From assembly GCF_900188445.1 (NCBI RefSeq), contig NZ_FZOR01000005.1:1-64000 (forward strand): DNA of 64,000 nucleotides, read 5' to 3'. Made by a program: the position numbers and the translations under genes. Origin of the DNA: Actinomadura meyerae. Lineage in GTDB: Bacteria; Actinomycetota; Actinomycetes; Streptosporangiales; Streptosporangiaceae. Positions 34,584-42,711 of this stretch are shown here, in pieces (positions within the stretch are counted from its first letter, which is position 1; every line of letters starts with the position of its first letter). The notes beneath the pieces are model-generated. The model saw nothing but the letters and a program-made list of their open reading frames with translations, had not been told where the DNA came from and did not search any database.

Positions 34584-34711
34584 GGTTCGCCCCCGATCGC
34601 TCTGGAGTGCCTCTGCCATGGGGAGGGGGCGGCACGTCTGCCGCCCCCTCGCCGCGGTTCACCGGCCGCGGATCGTCACCCGCGCCGGTACGGGCTCATA
34701 CCGGTACGGGT

Positions 34712-35842
34712 TCAGCGCGACACCGGCGAGCCGTCCCGCAGCGGCACCCCGCCGGTCGGCAGGTCCGGCGCGGTGTCCACACCCCGCAGGGCGCTCCTCA
34801 GCGAGTTGATGAGCTGCTTCACCGGGCCCAGGCCGCCGTCCGAGCCGGGGACCGGGCCCGCCATGCGCTGGTTGCCGGCCGACCGCAGCGTCGAGGGCAG
34901 CTTGTCGTGCTTGGCCGCGGGACGGTGCTTGGACGGCTTGTACGGCTTGTGGTGGGGCTTGTGCGGCTTCTTGTGCTTGGGCTTCTTCACCGGCGGCGTC
35001 CAGTGGTGGCCGCCGTTGTCGACGGACGCGCCGCCCTTGCACTGCGCCTGCGAGACCCCGACCACCGCGAGCGAGTTCCCGCAGACGCTGATCGGCGCGG
35101 TGATCGGCGCGAACACCTGGTTGCCGCCGAGGATGCTGAAGTTGCCCGAGGTGTGCATCTTCGGGGGCTTGCTCTGCCCCTTGACGGACGCGCCGCCCTT
35201 GCACTGCGCCTGCGAGACCCCGACCACCGCGGCCGAGTTCCCGCAGACGCTGACCGGGGCGGTGATCGGCGCGAACACCTGGTTGCCGCCGAGGATGCTG
35301 AAGTCGCCCGAGGTCTTCATGCTCCCGTGGCGGGGACCGTGCCAGCCGCCCCAGCCTCCGCCGTCCCAGCCGCCCCGGGCGCCCTGGGCGGGCTCGGCCG
35401 TCCGGTAGCCGCCGCCGTGCCGGTGGCCGTACGAGACGCTCGCGCCGCCCTTGCACTGCGCCTGGCTGAGCCCGACGATCGCGAGGGAGTTGCCGCAGAC
35501 GCTGAGCGGGACGGTGACCGGCGCGAACACCTGGTTGCCGCCGCCGATCGAGAAGTCGCCCGAGGTGTGCATGTCGCCGGCCCCGGCGTGGCGGGCGCCG
35601 CTGACCTTCGCGCCGCCCTCCGACCGGGCCTGCGACGCGCCGAGCAGGGCGCCGGCGGAGTTGCCGCTCACGTCGACCGGCGCGGTGATCGGCGCGACGG
35701 CCTGGTTGCCGTTCAGCACGCCGAAGTTGCCCGAGGTGTTCAGGTCGGCGATGGCCGCGCCGGAGCCGAAGGCGGCCCCGACCGCGACGGCGCCCGCGGC
35801 CACCAGGGCCGTGCGGCTCGTGTTCCTTGCCCACATGCGCAT
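34712..35842 (-). CDS. secreted chaplin-like repeat protein
   Basis: A 376-residue exported protein. The signal peptide ends near residue 32 ('SGAAIA'). Four imperfect repeats of about 45 residues follow (about 35-80, 92-136, 176-220, 230-274), with 'FSILGGNQVFAPITAPVSVCGNS' and 'VVGVSQAQCKGG'; this matches the chaplin pattern GNQ-V...PV-V-CGN...C. Repeats 2-4 each have two Cys residues; repeat 1 has none. A Lys/His-rich segment and a long tail follow. Long chaplins are normally sorted by a class E sortase to the wall; here 'KLPSTLRSAG' is the only LPxT-like string and lacks a membrane anchor. ATG 35842 with AGGAG upstream. Confidence 0.75.
   Translation of the reverse strand: MRMWARNTSRTALVAAGAVAVGAAFGSGAAIADLNTSGNFGVLNGNQAVAPITAPVDVSGNSAGALLGASQARSEGGAKVSGARHAGAGDMHTSGDFSIGGGNQVFAPVTVPLSVCGNSLAIVGLSQAQCKGGASVSYGHRHGGGYRTAEPAQGARGGWDGGGWGGWHGPRHGSMKTSGDFSILGGNQVFAPITAPVSVCGNSAAVVGVSQAQCKGGASVKGQSKPPKMHTSGNFSILGGNQVFAPITAPISVCGNSLAVVGVSQAQCKGGASVDNGGHHWTPPVKKPKHKKPHKPHHKPYKPSKHRPAAKHDKLPSTLRSAGNQRMAGPVPGSDGGLGPVKQLINSLRSALRGVDTAPDLPTGGVPLRDGSPVSR
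35021..35310. repeat. near-identical repeats inside the chaplin-like gene
   Basis: Repeat 3 and repeat 4 of the coding sequence are nearly identical DNA with a 162-base offset (for example GACGGACGCG at 35021 and again at 35183), which points to a recent duplication by recombination. Confidence 0.85.
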
Positions 35843-36055
35843 GCTGTTGCTCCTGTCTGTTGGATCGGTGGTGGTCGCTGCGCGACCCGCTGGAGTGGCG
35901 CAGCCCGGCGGCGGCCATGCGCGGCCGTCGCTCATCGAGGAAAGATCGGTGTGAATCCGGCTCGGCGGCCGGTGCGGGCCCGGTTCCGGGGTCCGGGAGT
36001 GCGCGCCGTGGGCGCGCGGGTGCGGGACCGCGGGTGCGGGGCCGGTGCGGGAGTG

Positions 36056-36973
36056 CTAGTCCGGGACGACGGACGGGCCGCCCGGCGCGGCCACGTCGGT
36101 CAGGGCCGTGCGGTGGAACGTGCTCGCGTCCACGGCCGGCGGTGCCGCGGGGCCGCGGCGGTGGGGCAGGTCGGCGACCGGGAACAGCGGGTGCCCGCCC
36201 GCCGAGCCGCCGCCCGAGGGGGCGTCGGGCGCGGGCGCCACCGGCGCGTGCGCGGGATCACCGTGGTCGCCGCGGCAGCCCATGCAGTCGCCGGCCGGCC
36301 GGTCGGCGGACGCGCGGGGGACGGCGGTGTGCCCGATCGCGGCGGGCGCCTTCCGCGCCGCCGCGTGCCGCGTGGGGACGTGCACGTCCGGCCGCTCGGC
36401 CTCGCGCGGCTCGCTCGCGGCCGGACGCGGGGCCGCCGGACGCGCGCCGGCCAGCCGGGGCACGAGCCCCTCGCCATCGGACCGCGCCTGCCGCACGTCC
36501 GGCACCCGGAGGCGCGGTACGCCGGCCTCGTCGGCGAGCCGGCGCACGTGGCCGACGGCCTTGTCCTTGTCGTCGACCAGGTCCTGCCGCCGCGACCGGA
36601 GGTACTCCATCGGGTGGTCGCCGAGCTCGCGCACGTCCTCGGTCATCGCCTGCCAGCCGGGCCGGGACGTGAAGTGCCGGATCGTGGCGTAGCCCGGCTC
36701 GTCCGCCCGCGCGGGCGCGGCGGCGTGCCGGACGGGCACGGTCTGGACGGGCTCGGTCTGGACGGGTTCGGTGGAGCGCTGCGCGGGCCCTTCGGCCGCC
36801 TCGGCGCCGCCGTGCAGCGCGCTGAGCGCGATCCAGCCGGCGAGCGCGAGGCCGGCGATGGCGGCGAGCCGTATCAGCGCCGGCAGCAGAGCGGGCGGGA
36901 GGGCGGGCAGGAGGGCATGCCGCGACCGATCCTGCGGGCGAATCGCCCCGCGCCGGATCGGTATGGAATGCAC
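36056..36973 (-). CDS. hypothetical membrane-anchored protein
   Basis: A 305-residue protein with one N-terminal membrane segment (about 25-50, 'LPALIRLAAIAGLALAGWIALSAL') and a long Pro/Ala-rich extracellular tail. A folded-looking stretch of about 70 residues ('GYATIRHFTSRPGWQAMTEDVRELGDHP') sits near 93-160, followed by low-complexity sequence and 'GDCMGCRGDHGD', the only Cys pair. I do not recognise it. GTG at 36973 has GGAGG eight bases upstream. Its neighbours are surface proteins, so an outer-surface role is plausible but unproven. Confidence 0.65.
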   Translation of the reverse strand: MHSIPIRRGAIRPQDRSRHALLPALPPALLPALIRLAAIAGLALAGWIALSALHGGAEAAEGPAQRSTEPVQTEPVQTVPVRHAAAPARADEPGYATIRHFTSRPGWQAMTEDVRELGDHPMEYLRSRRQDLVDDKDKAVGHVRRLADEAGVPRLRVPDVRQARSDGEGLVPRLAGARPAAPRPAASEPREAERPDVHVPTRHAAARKAPAAIGHTAVPRASADRPAGDCMGCRGDHGDPAHAPVAPAPDAPSGGGSAGGHPLFPVADLPHRRGPAAPPAVDASTFHRTALTDVAAPGGPSVVPD

Positions 36974-37270
36974 TGCCGGCCCTCCTTTCCGTCGAATCGA
37001 TGTCGGCTTGAAAGTACACCGGAACCAGCACCGGCACAGAGAGACCGACGATTTCCACGGTGTGTCACCGCATCATTTACCGGCCCATGGATCCGCCTTT
37101 TACCGGGCTCGGCTTTCCGGCCGCTCGATGCCCCCTTTGCCGGATGTTTCCGGGGCGCGCCGATACCGGGACGCTCCGCCCCGCGTGTCCGGGGGAAGCA
37201 TGGCGACCGGTATCGAATGCGCTACAGTCAGTGAACGGCCGGTTACCGGACCGCTCCCCGAGGAGTTCCC

Positions 37271-37537
37271 ATGTTCGACCCCTCGCCCACGATCGGCCAG
37301 CTCCGCACGCTCCGGCGGCACCGCCCGCCGCGACGCGAGGCGCACCGCTTCCTCACGCGCGCCGACTTCGACCGCATGGCGCTGGCCGCCGTCCCCGCCG
37401 CTCAGCCCCCGCGCACCCGCCGCGTGCGGTCGCTCGCGTGGACCCTCTACTGGCGCTGCCAGTGGGCCCTCGCCACCGCCCGCGCCGACCGCTCCCGCCG
37501 CCGCGTCCTGCGGTCGGCCGGCGACGGGGCCCGCTGA
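37271..37537 (+). CDS. small basic hypothetical protein
   Basis: An 88-residue Arg-rich protein (about 25% Arg). ATG 37271 has AGGAG five bases upstream, which supports it. No membrane segment, no known domain. The upstream 250 bases are shared with the divergent anchored-protein gene. Such short Arg-rich proteins are common in actinomycetes; function unknown. Confidence 0.6.
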   Translation: MFDPSPTIGQLRTLRRHRPPRREAHRFLTRADFDRMALAAVPAAQPPRTRRVRSLAWTLYWRCQWALATARADRSRRRVLRSAGDGAR

Positions 37538-37567
37538 GGCCGCAGGCCACCGCCCGGTGCACGAACA

Positions 37568-37612
37568 CCTCACCCCCGGGGAGGAACGCCTCACCCCTGG
37601 GGAGAATCCTCA
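37568..37612. repeat. two 21-base near-repeats with hairpin potential
   Basis: CCTCACCCC(C/T)GGGGAG occurs twice in succession after the stop of the small gene; each copy is partly self-complementary. It may act as a transcription end for that gene. Confidence 0.4.
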
Positions 37613-37684
37613 ACCCGCGTAGGTGCCGACTTCTCCCGTGGCCGCTCGCGGGCGAGACACCCGCCTCGGCCCCCGGACGTGAGA

Positions 37685-37726
37685 CGCCCGCCTCCAGGAG
37701 GGTGGTGGAGCTCCTGGAGGCGGGCG
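37685..37726 (-). terminator. strong perfect hairpin
   Basis: A perfect 16-bp inverted repeat (CGCCCGCCTCCAGGAG and its complement) with a 10-base loop lies directly after the stop of the flavin monooxygenase-like gene. It is the longest perfect stem I found in the window and probably ends the transcript from the ATP-grasp/FAD gene pair. Confidence 0.75.
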
Positions 37727-37738
37727 GGCCGGCGGGGG

Positions 37739-38998
37739 TCAGCGGTGGGGCGTGTCCGATTCGAGGAGATCCCGCAGGCGGCCCGCGGGCGGCACCGCGC
37801 GCGGGGCCCGGCGGACGATGTGGCGCGAGATGCGTCCGGCGGTGAAGGACGCACCGTGGACGAACCGCATCACGGGCCCGAACGTCGGCGCCGCGGCCAG
37901 GCCCGCGAAGTAGAGGCCCGGCGTGGACGCCTCGAAGTCCCGGCTGAGGATCGGCGCGCCGAGCCGGGTGGCGACGGCGCCGCGCAGCGCCGGGGCGAGC
38001 ATGCCGAGGCGGCCGACGTCGGGCACGTACCCGGTGGCGGCGATGACGTGCTCGGCCTCGACGACCAGGCGGCGGCCGGCGCGGTCGACGGTGGTGAGCG
38101 CGATGCCGTCCTCCTGCTCCACGGCCTTGGCCAGGCGGCGGCCCATCGAGACGCGGATCCGCTCGTCCAGCCGGTCGCGCAGCCACCACGACCCGGCGGG
38201 CGGGAGCGTCTCGCGGACGATCCGCAGCCGCGTCCGCTCCGGCAGGTGCCGGACGATGCCGGGCCGCTCGGCCCACAGCCAGGTGCGGTAGCCGGTGCCG
38301 AGGCCGGAGCGCGGGCCGCCCAGCAGCCGGTCGCGCGCCGACCGGTTCTCCTCGGGGACGGTGTTCCAGTCGAACCGGGAGCGCCGGGCGACGAGGTGCG
38401 GGTGCGCCCCGGCGTCGGCCAGCAGCACCGCGGTCTCCAGGGCCGACTGCCCGGCGCCGATGACGGCGACCTCCTTGCCGGCGAACAGCCCGAGGTCGCG
38501 GTGGGCGCTGCTGTGCGAGACCAGCCAGGACGGCATGCCCGCCAGCTCCTCCGGCACGTGCGCGAACGGCCCGACGCCGACCGCGACCACCACCGTCCGC
38601 GCCGCGATCGTCTCGCCGGTGGACAGCGTGACGGCGTAGCCGCCCGCGCCGCCCCGCTCGACGTTCACGACCTGCGCGTCCCGGTCGTCGGGGCGCTGCG
38701 GGACGGCCGCGGCGGCGAACCAGCGGCCGTACTCGACGAAGGTGTCCAGCGGGATCGGCTGGCCGAGCCGCCAGTCGGGATGGCGGTCGGTGAACCGCAG
38801 GCCCCGCTGCGGCGCCCCCAGGTTGGAGGCGAACGGCTCCGACTTCAGGAACATGCCCTCGGGCATGTTCGCCTCCCAGAACCGCATCGGCTCGCCGATG
38901 ATCCGGACGTCCAGCCCGATGTTCTGCAGGTGCGCCGCGGTCGACAGGCCGTAGGGCCCGGCGCCGGCGATCACGACGTCGCTGACCGAGTCGCTCAT
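37739..38998 (-). CDS. FAD/NAD(P)-binding oxidoreductase (flavin monooxygenase-like)
   Basis: A 419-residue flavoprotein. Two Rossmann folds are seen: FAD site 'GAGPYG' at 11-16 and NAD(P) site 'GAGQSA' near 180. The form resembles lysine/ornithine N-monooxygenases and related SidA-like or FMO-type enzymes, with 'ATGYVPDVGRL' near 325. It begins 28 bases after the ATP-grasp stop, so the two are a pair. Substrate unknown; a link to polysaccharide modification would be speculation. Confidence 0.87.
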   Translation of the reverse strand: MSDSVSDVVIAGAGPYGLSTAAHLQNIGLDVRIIGEPMRFWEANMPEGMFLKSEPFASNLGAPQRGLRFTDRHPDWRLGQPIPLDTFVEYGRWFAAAAVPQRPDDRDAQVVNVERGGAGGYAVTLSTGETIAARTVVVAVGVGPFAHVPEELAGMPSWLVSHSSAHRDLGLFAGKEVAVIGAGQSALETAVLLADAGAHPHLVARRSRFDWNTVPEENRSARDRLLGGPRSGLGTGYRTWLWAERPGIVRHLPERTRLRIVRETLPPAGSWWLRDRLDERIRVSMGRRLAKAVEQEDGIALTTVDRAGRRLVVEAEHVIAATGYVPDVGRLGMLAPALRGAVATRLGAPILSRDFEASTPGLYFAGLAAAPTFGPVMRFVHGASFTAGRISRHIVRRAPRAVPPAGRLRDLLESDTPHR

Positions 38999-39026
38999 GT
39001 CTCTTCCCCCCGTGTGCTCGGTTGTG

Positions 39027-40256
39027 CTACCTGGCGCGGAAGCGCTCGACCGCCCGCAGCGCGCCGCGCCTGCCCAGCGCGAGGAAGGGCGGCAGGTCGT
39101 CGCGGGCGTACCAGGCGAACTCGTCGGCGGCGCGCAGCGGGCGGAGGGTCCCGGCGCGCAGCAGTGCCCGCCCGGCGGCCTGCTGGAGGAAGTGGTTCTC
39201 CACCAGCAGGGTGCGGCCGAACGCCGGGCGCGCGTCCGGGACGCGGCGGCCGGACTGGTCGAGATGCAGGGCGCGGACGGGGTCGAGCCCGCCGCGGTCG
39301 GTGAACAGGCTGAACTGCGCGCCGATCCGGGGGTTGAAGTCGAGCAGGTGGTAGCGGCCGCCGCCGGGTTCGCGGCGGAAGTCGAGGTCGACGAGGCCGC
39401 GGCAGCCGAGCCGCTGGACGATCCCCACGGCGAGATTCTCGAGCTCGGCGTTGGCGACCCACTCGCCGGACACGGTGTGCCCGGCCTGCGGCGGGTGCGC
39501 GAGGTGCTTGCGGCCGGTCGCGCCGTACCGGCAGTTGAGGTCGGCGTCGAAGTAGCCGTGGAAGAACCAGTCGCCGCCGCCCGGCGGGACGCGGCGCTGC
39601 AGGATGAGCGGGCCGGCGTCCCCGGCGGGGTCGCGGTCGCGGGTGGCGGCGAACAGCCGGTGCAGCTCGCCGGGCGTGCCGGCGAGGGTGGTGCTGCGCA
39701 TCCCCGGGCGGAGCCGCCACGGCCGCGCCCATTTGGCGATCAGCGGCAGGCCGAGCTCGGCCGCGGCGTCGTCGACCTCCGCGGCCGACGCGGGCGTCCG
39801 GCTCGGCGGGCAGTCGATGCCGTGCGCCACGCACGCCTCCAGGAGCCGGGCCTTGTCGGCGACGCTCCGGGGGACGTCCGGGTCCTGGCGGGGCAGGACG
39901 AAGGCCGGGCGCAGCCCGTCCGCGTGCTCGGCCGCGAAGATCGCGCCGGCGTCGTCCATCGGGACGAGGAGGGCGCCGCGGCCGATCCGCTCGCCGATCG
40001 CGCGCAGGTGGCTCAGCAGGGCGTCCGGGTGCTCGACGGGCGGCGCCCACGGATGCGCCCGGTGCAGGTACCGGGACCGGGACGCGGGGCTGGCCGGCCC
40101 CTCCATGATCGCGTGGACGGGCACCCCGGCGCGGCCGAGGCTGCGGATCGCCGCGAGCGTCCCGTGGTGGAAGACGTTGCGGTTGGTGCGCAGCAGCAGG
40201 ACGGGCAGGCCGGCGTCGAGCGGCGTCCGCGGCGGGGTCCGGGTGTCGGTGAACAT
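39027..40256 (-). CDS. ATP-grasp domain protein (carboxylate-amine ligase-like)
   Basis: A 409-residue ATP-grasp enzyme. The N-terminal domain resembles the carbamoyl-phosphate-synthase-like preATP-grasp fold; the ATP-grasp core has 'PLIAKWARPWRLRPG' (lysine strand) and the metal-binding 'CRGLVDLDFRREPGGGRYHLLDFNPRIGAQ' with Asp, Asp and Asn. Actinobacterial relatives sit next to polysaccharide genes and are named after 'carboxylate-amine ligase' without proof. Head gene of the pair with the flavoprotein, divergent from the GH26-like gene. Confidence 0.87.
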   Translation of the reverse strand: MFTDTRTPPRTPLDAGLPVLLLRTNRNVFHHGTLAAIRSLGRAGVPVHAIMEGPASPASRSRYLHRAHPWAPPVEHPDALLSHLRAIGERIGRGALLVPMDDAGAIFAAEHADGLRPAFVLPRQDPDVPRSVADKARLLEACVAHGIDCPPSRTPASAAEVDDAAAELGLPLIAKWARPWRLRPGMRSTTLAGTPGELHRLFAATRDRDPAGDAGPLILQRRVPPGGGDWFFHGYFDADLNCRYGATGRKHLAHPPQAGHTVSGEWVANAELENLAVGIVQRLGCRGLVDLDFRREPGGGRYHLLDFNPRIGAQFSLFTDRGGLDPVRALHLDQSGRRVPDARPAFGRTLLVENHFLQQAAGRALLRAGTLRPLRAADEFAWYARDDLPPFLALGRRGALRAVERFRAR

Positions 40257-40372
40257 ACCGTCAGCCGCATTCCCAGGGATTCATGCGCACGACACCCTTC
40301 CCAACGTAAATTCTTAGTTCTTTCCGTCCGGGCGGCTTTTCCGCGGCGGACCTCCACGGGAATAGCTTACGC

Positions 40373-41659
40373 ATGCGAGCTGCCGATATCCATTCAGTCG
40401 GGCGTCCATTCGAGCCGCGCCGGAAAAGGCCGTTTCCATGGTGTCCGCTTCCGTCGGTTCTGGCATTGTTCGCCGTCATCGTCCTGCTGGCGACCGCCAC
40501 CGCGGTGCCCCTGTCGCGGTCGCAGTCGCTGCGCAAGGCACCGCCCTATGTGCCGCTCGGGGCGTTCCTCGGCTCCGGGCCGGAGGGGGTGGCGCGGGTG
40601 GGCCGGTTCCAGCGGTGGCTCGGCTCGACGGTGACCGTCGGGCGCACCTACCTGCCGGGCGACGACTGGAGCGGGATCGAGGGCCCGTGGGGCCTGCTCG
40701 CGCCGTGGGCGCGCTGGAAGGCGGCCGATCCGCGGCGGACGCTGGTGCTGAACGTGCCGATGATGGCGCCGAACGAGGGCCTGCTGACGCCTCCGGTGCT
40801 GCGCTCGCTGCTGCGCGGCGGCGCGGCCGGCGCGTTCGACGGCCACTACCGCGTGCTGGCCCGGCGGCTGGTCGCGCTCGGCGCCGAGGACACCGTCATC
40901 GTCCTCGGCTGGGAGATGAACGGGGAGTCCTACGGCGGCCGGTGCGCGCCCGACCCCCGCGCGTGGAAGGCGTACTGGCGGCGGATCGTCGCGGCCATGC
41001 GCGCCCTGCCGGGCCAGCGTTTCCGGTTCGACTTCGCGCCGACGCGGGGCCGGGACGCGATCGCGTGGACCGACTGCTATCCGGGGGACGACGCCGTCGA
41101 CATCATCGGGTCCGACAGCTACGACCAGCCCGCCGGAAAGCCGTTCGCCCATTTCGTGGACGAACCCTACGGGCTGCGCGCGCAGGCCGAATTCGCCGCC
41201 GCGCACGGCAAGCCGCTGTCGTTCCCCGAATGGGGCTTGTTCCGCAATTCCGACAACCCCGAGTACGTGCGGGGAATGTACGACTGGATCATGTCGCACG
41301 ATGTCGTGTACCAGTCGATCACGGACTACTGCCCGCACGGGGTGTGGTCGTGCGGCGGCAACCCCCGCTCGTCGGCCGCCTACCGGGAGCTGTTCGGCGG
41401 GGTGACCGCGCCTCCCCCGTCGCCGTCGAACGCGCCGTTCACCCCGCCTGCCGGGCCGGCGGGGCCCAGCGGCGCGGCGAAACCCGCGACCTCGGTCCCG
41501 GCGAGGCCGGTGCGGCCGAGCCCGCCCGCCACCGCGCGCCTGTCGCCGGGCACGCCCTCGCGGGCCGTTCCCGGGGCGTCCTCGGGGGCGCGGCCGCGGC
41601 CCGCCGCCACCTCGCGGGTGACGGCGGCGAGCGAGGCCAGCGTCCCGGCGACGTCGTAG
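40373..41659 (+). CDS. secreted glycoside hydrolase, GH26-like
   Basis: A 428-residue exported protein. A basic head is followed by a membrane segment (27-46). The catalytic acid/base pair 'GWEMNGES' (Glu181/Glu185) and the nucleophile-like 'SFPEWG' (Glu286) match clan A GH26 mannanase-type enzymes; 'SDSYD' and 'WSCGGNPRSSAAYRELFGG' also fit. The last 85 residues are Pro/Ala-rich and lie antisense to the C-terminal coding region of the convergent glycosyltransferase, so the true fold ends near residue 343. Start: ATG 40373 with a weak site. It probably trims the polysaccharide made by the adjoining operon. Confidence 0.85.
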   Translation: MRAADIHSVGRPFEPRRKRPFPWCPLPSVLALFAVIVLLATATAVPLSRSQSLRKAPPYVPLGAFLGSGPEGVARVGRFQRWLGSTVTVGRTYLPGDDWSGIEGPWGLLAPWARWKAADPRRTLVLNVPMMAPNEGLLTPPVLRSLLRGGAAGAFDGHYRVLARRLVALGAEDTVIVLGWEMNGESYGGRCAPDPRAWKAYWRRIVAAMRALPGQRFRFDFAPTRGRDAIAWTDCYPGDDAVDIIGSDSYDQPAGKPFAHFVDEPYGLRAQAEFAAAHGKPLSFPEWGLFRNSDNPEYVRGMYDWIMSHDVVYQSITDYCPHGVWSCGGNPRSSAAYRELFGGVTAPPPSPSNAPFTPPAGPAGPSGAAKPATSVPARPVRPSPPATARLSPGTPSRAVPGASSGARPRPAATSRVTAASEASVPATS

Positions 41660-42711
41660 CCGGCCGACGCCTCGGCCCCGGCGCGCCCCTCCCGCTCGGC
41701 GAGCTCCGGGCACTGGAGCCGGACCGCGAGCTGCGCGGCGAGCGCGCCGGGGTCGTCGGCGGGCACCAGCGCGCCGAGCCCCGGCCGGACGATCTCCGTG
41801 ATGCCCGGGATGTCGCTCCCGACGACCGGGCGTCCCATGGCAAGAGCCTCCAGCGCGATCAGCGGCAGCCCCTCCCACCGCGACGGCAGGGCGACGACGT
41901 TCGCCGCGGCCAGCCAGTCGCGCGGGTCGTCCACCGCCGGGACGAACCGGACGCCGGGCACCGCCTCCCGCCGCGCCCGCGCCGGGTCGCCGCCCGCCCC
42001 GACGATGGCGAGCAGCGCGGCCGGGCACCGCTCGACGACGGCGGGCCACGCCTCGACGAGGACGTCCTGCCCCTTCTGCCGGGTCACCCGGCCGACGCAG
42101 ACGGCGAGCGGCGCGCCGCTCGGCAGGCCCAGCCGGATGCGCGCGGCGAGCCGCGCGGTGTCGTCGGCGGGGGTGAACCGGCGCAGGTCGACGCCGTTGC
42201 GGACGAGCCGGTACGGGCCCTGCACGCCCGCGTCCACGCCGTGGGCGAGCTCGCCCGCGCCGACGCAGACGAGCGCGTCGCTCCAGCGGGCGGCGAACCG
42301 CTCCCAGCGGCGGCTGGCGGCGGCCTGCCGCCCGGTCGCGGCGAGCCACGACCAGCCGTGCGGCTGGAACATCGTCGGCGTGCCGGCCGGCCGGCGCAGC
42401 AGCCGGCCGGCCAGGCCCGCCTTCGCCGAGTGCAGGTGGATGACGTCGGGCGCGAACGTCCGGACGATCCCGCGCAGCCGCAGCGCCTCCCGCAGCGCCC
42501 CGGGGCCGGGGTTGCGCCCGGCGTCCCAGTTCAGCCAGGGCACGCCGGCCGCCATGCAGCGCTCGGGCAGGTCCCCGCCCGCCGGGCACGCCACCGCGAC
42601 GTCCCATCCGCGCCTGCGCTGGTCGCACGCCGCCTGCCCGACGTAGACGGCGACGCCGCCGGCGTTGGGCTGGCTGACGTGCAGGACGCGCGGCGAAACC
42701 GACTCAGTCAC
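41380..42711 (-). CDS. glycosyltransferase family 4 protein
   Basis: A 443-residue GT-B glycosyltransferase. N-terminal 'VLHVSQPNAGGVAVYV' binds acceptor; the C-terminal nucleotide-sugar signature 'ALPSRWEGLPLIALEALAMGRPVVGSDIPGITEIV' includes the E-x7-E pair of retaining GT4 enzymes. The normal fold ends around residue 360; an Ala/Gly-rich tail of about 70 residues overlaps the convergent GH26-like gene by 280 bases. GTG start overlaps the acyltransferase gene by eight bases. Last gene of the polysaccharide operon. Confidence 0.92.
   Translation of the reverse strand: MTESVSPRVLHVSQPNAGGVAVYVGQAACDQRRRGWDVAVACPAGGDLPERCMAAGVPWLNWDAGRNPGPGALREALRLRGIVRTFAPDVIHLHSAKAGLAGRLLRRPAGTPTMFQPHGWSWLAATGRQAAASRRWERFAARWSDALVCVGAGELAHGVDAGVQGPYRLVRNGVDLRRFTPADDTARLAARIRLGLPSGAPLAVCVGRVTRQKGQDVLVEAWPAVVERCPAALLAIVGAGGDPARARREAVPGVRFVPAVDDPRDWLAAANVVALPSRWEGLPLIALEALAMGRPVVGSDIPGITEIVRPGLGALVPADDPGALAAQLAVRLQCPELAEREGRAGAEASAGYDVAGTLASLAAVTREVAAGRGRAPEDAPGTAREGVPGDRRAVAGGLGRTGLAGTEVAGFAAPLGPAGPAGGVNGAFDGDGGGAVTPPNSSR

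Noticed and set aside
35021..35310. Insertion element or CRISPR-like repeats in the chaplin-like gene
   Set aside because: Repeats are in frame and encode protein units; no transposase or terminal repeats are seen.
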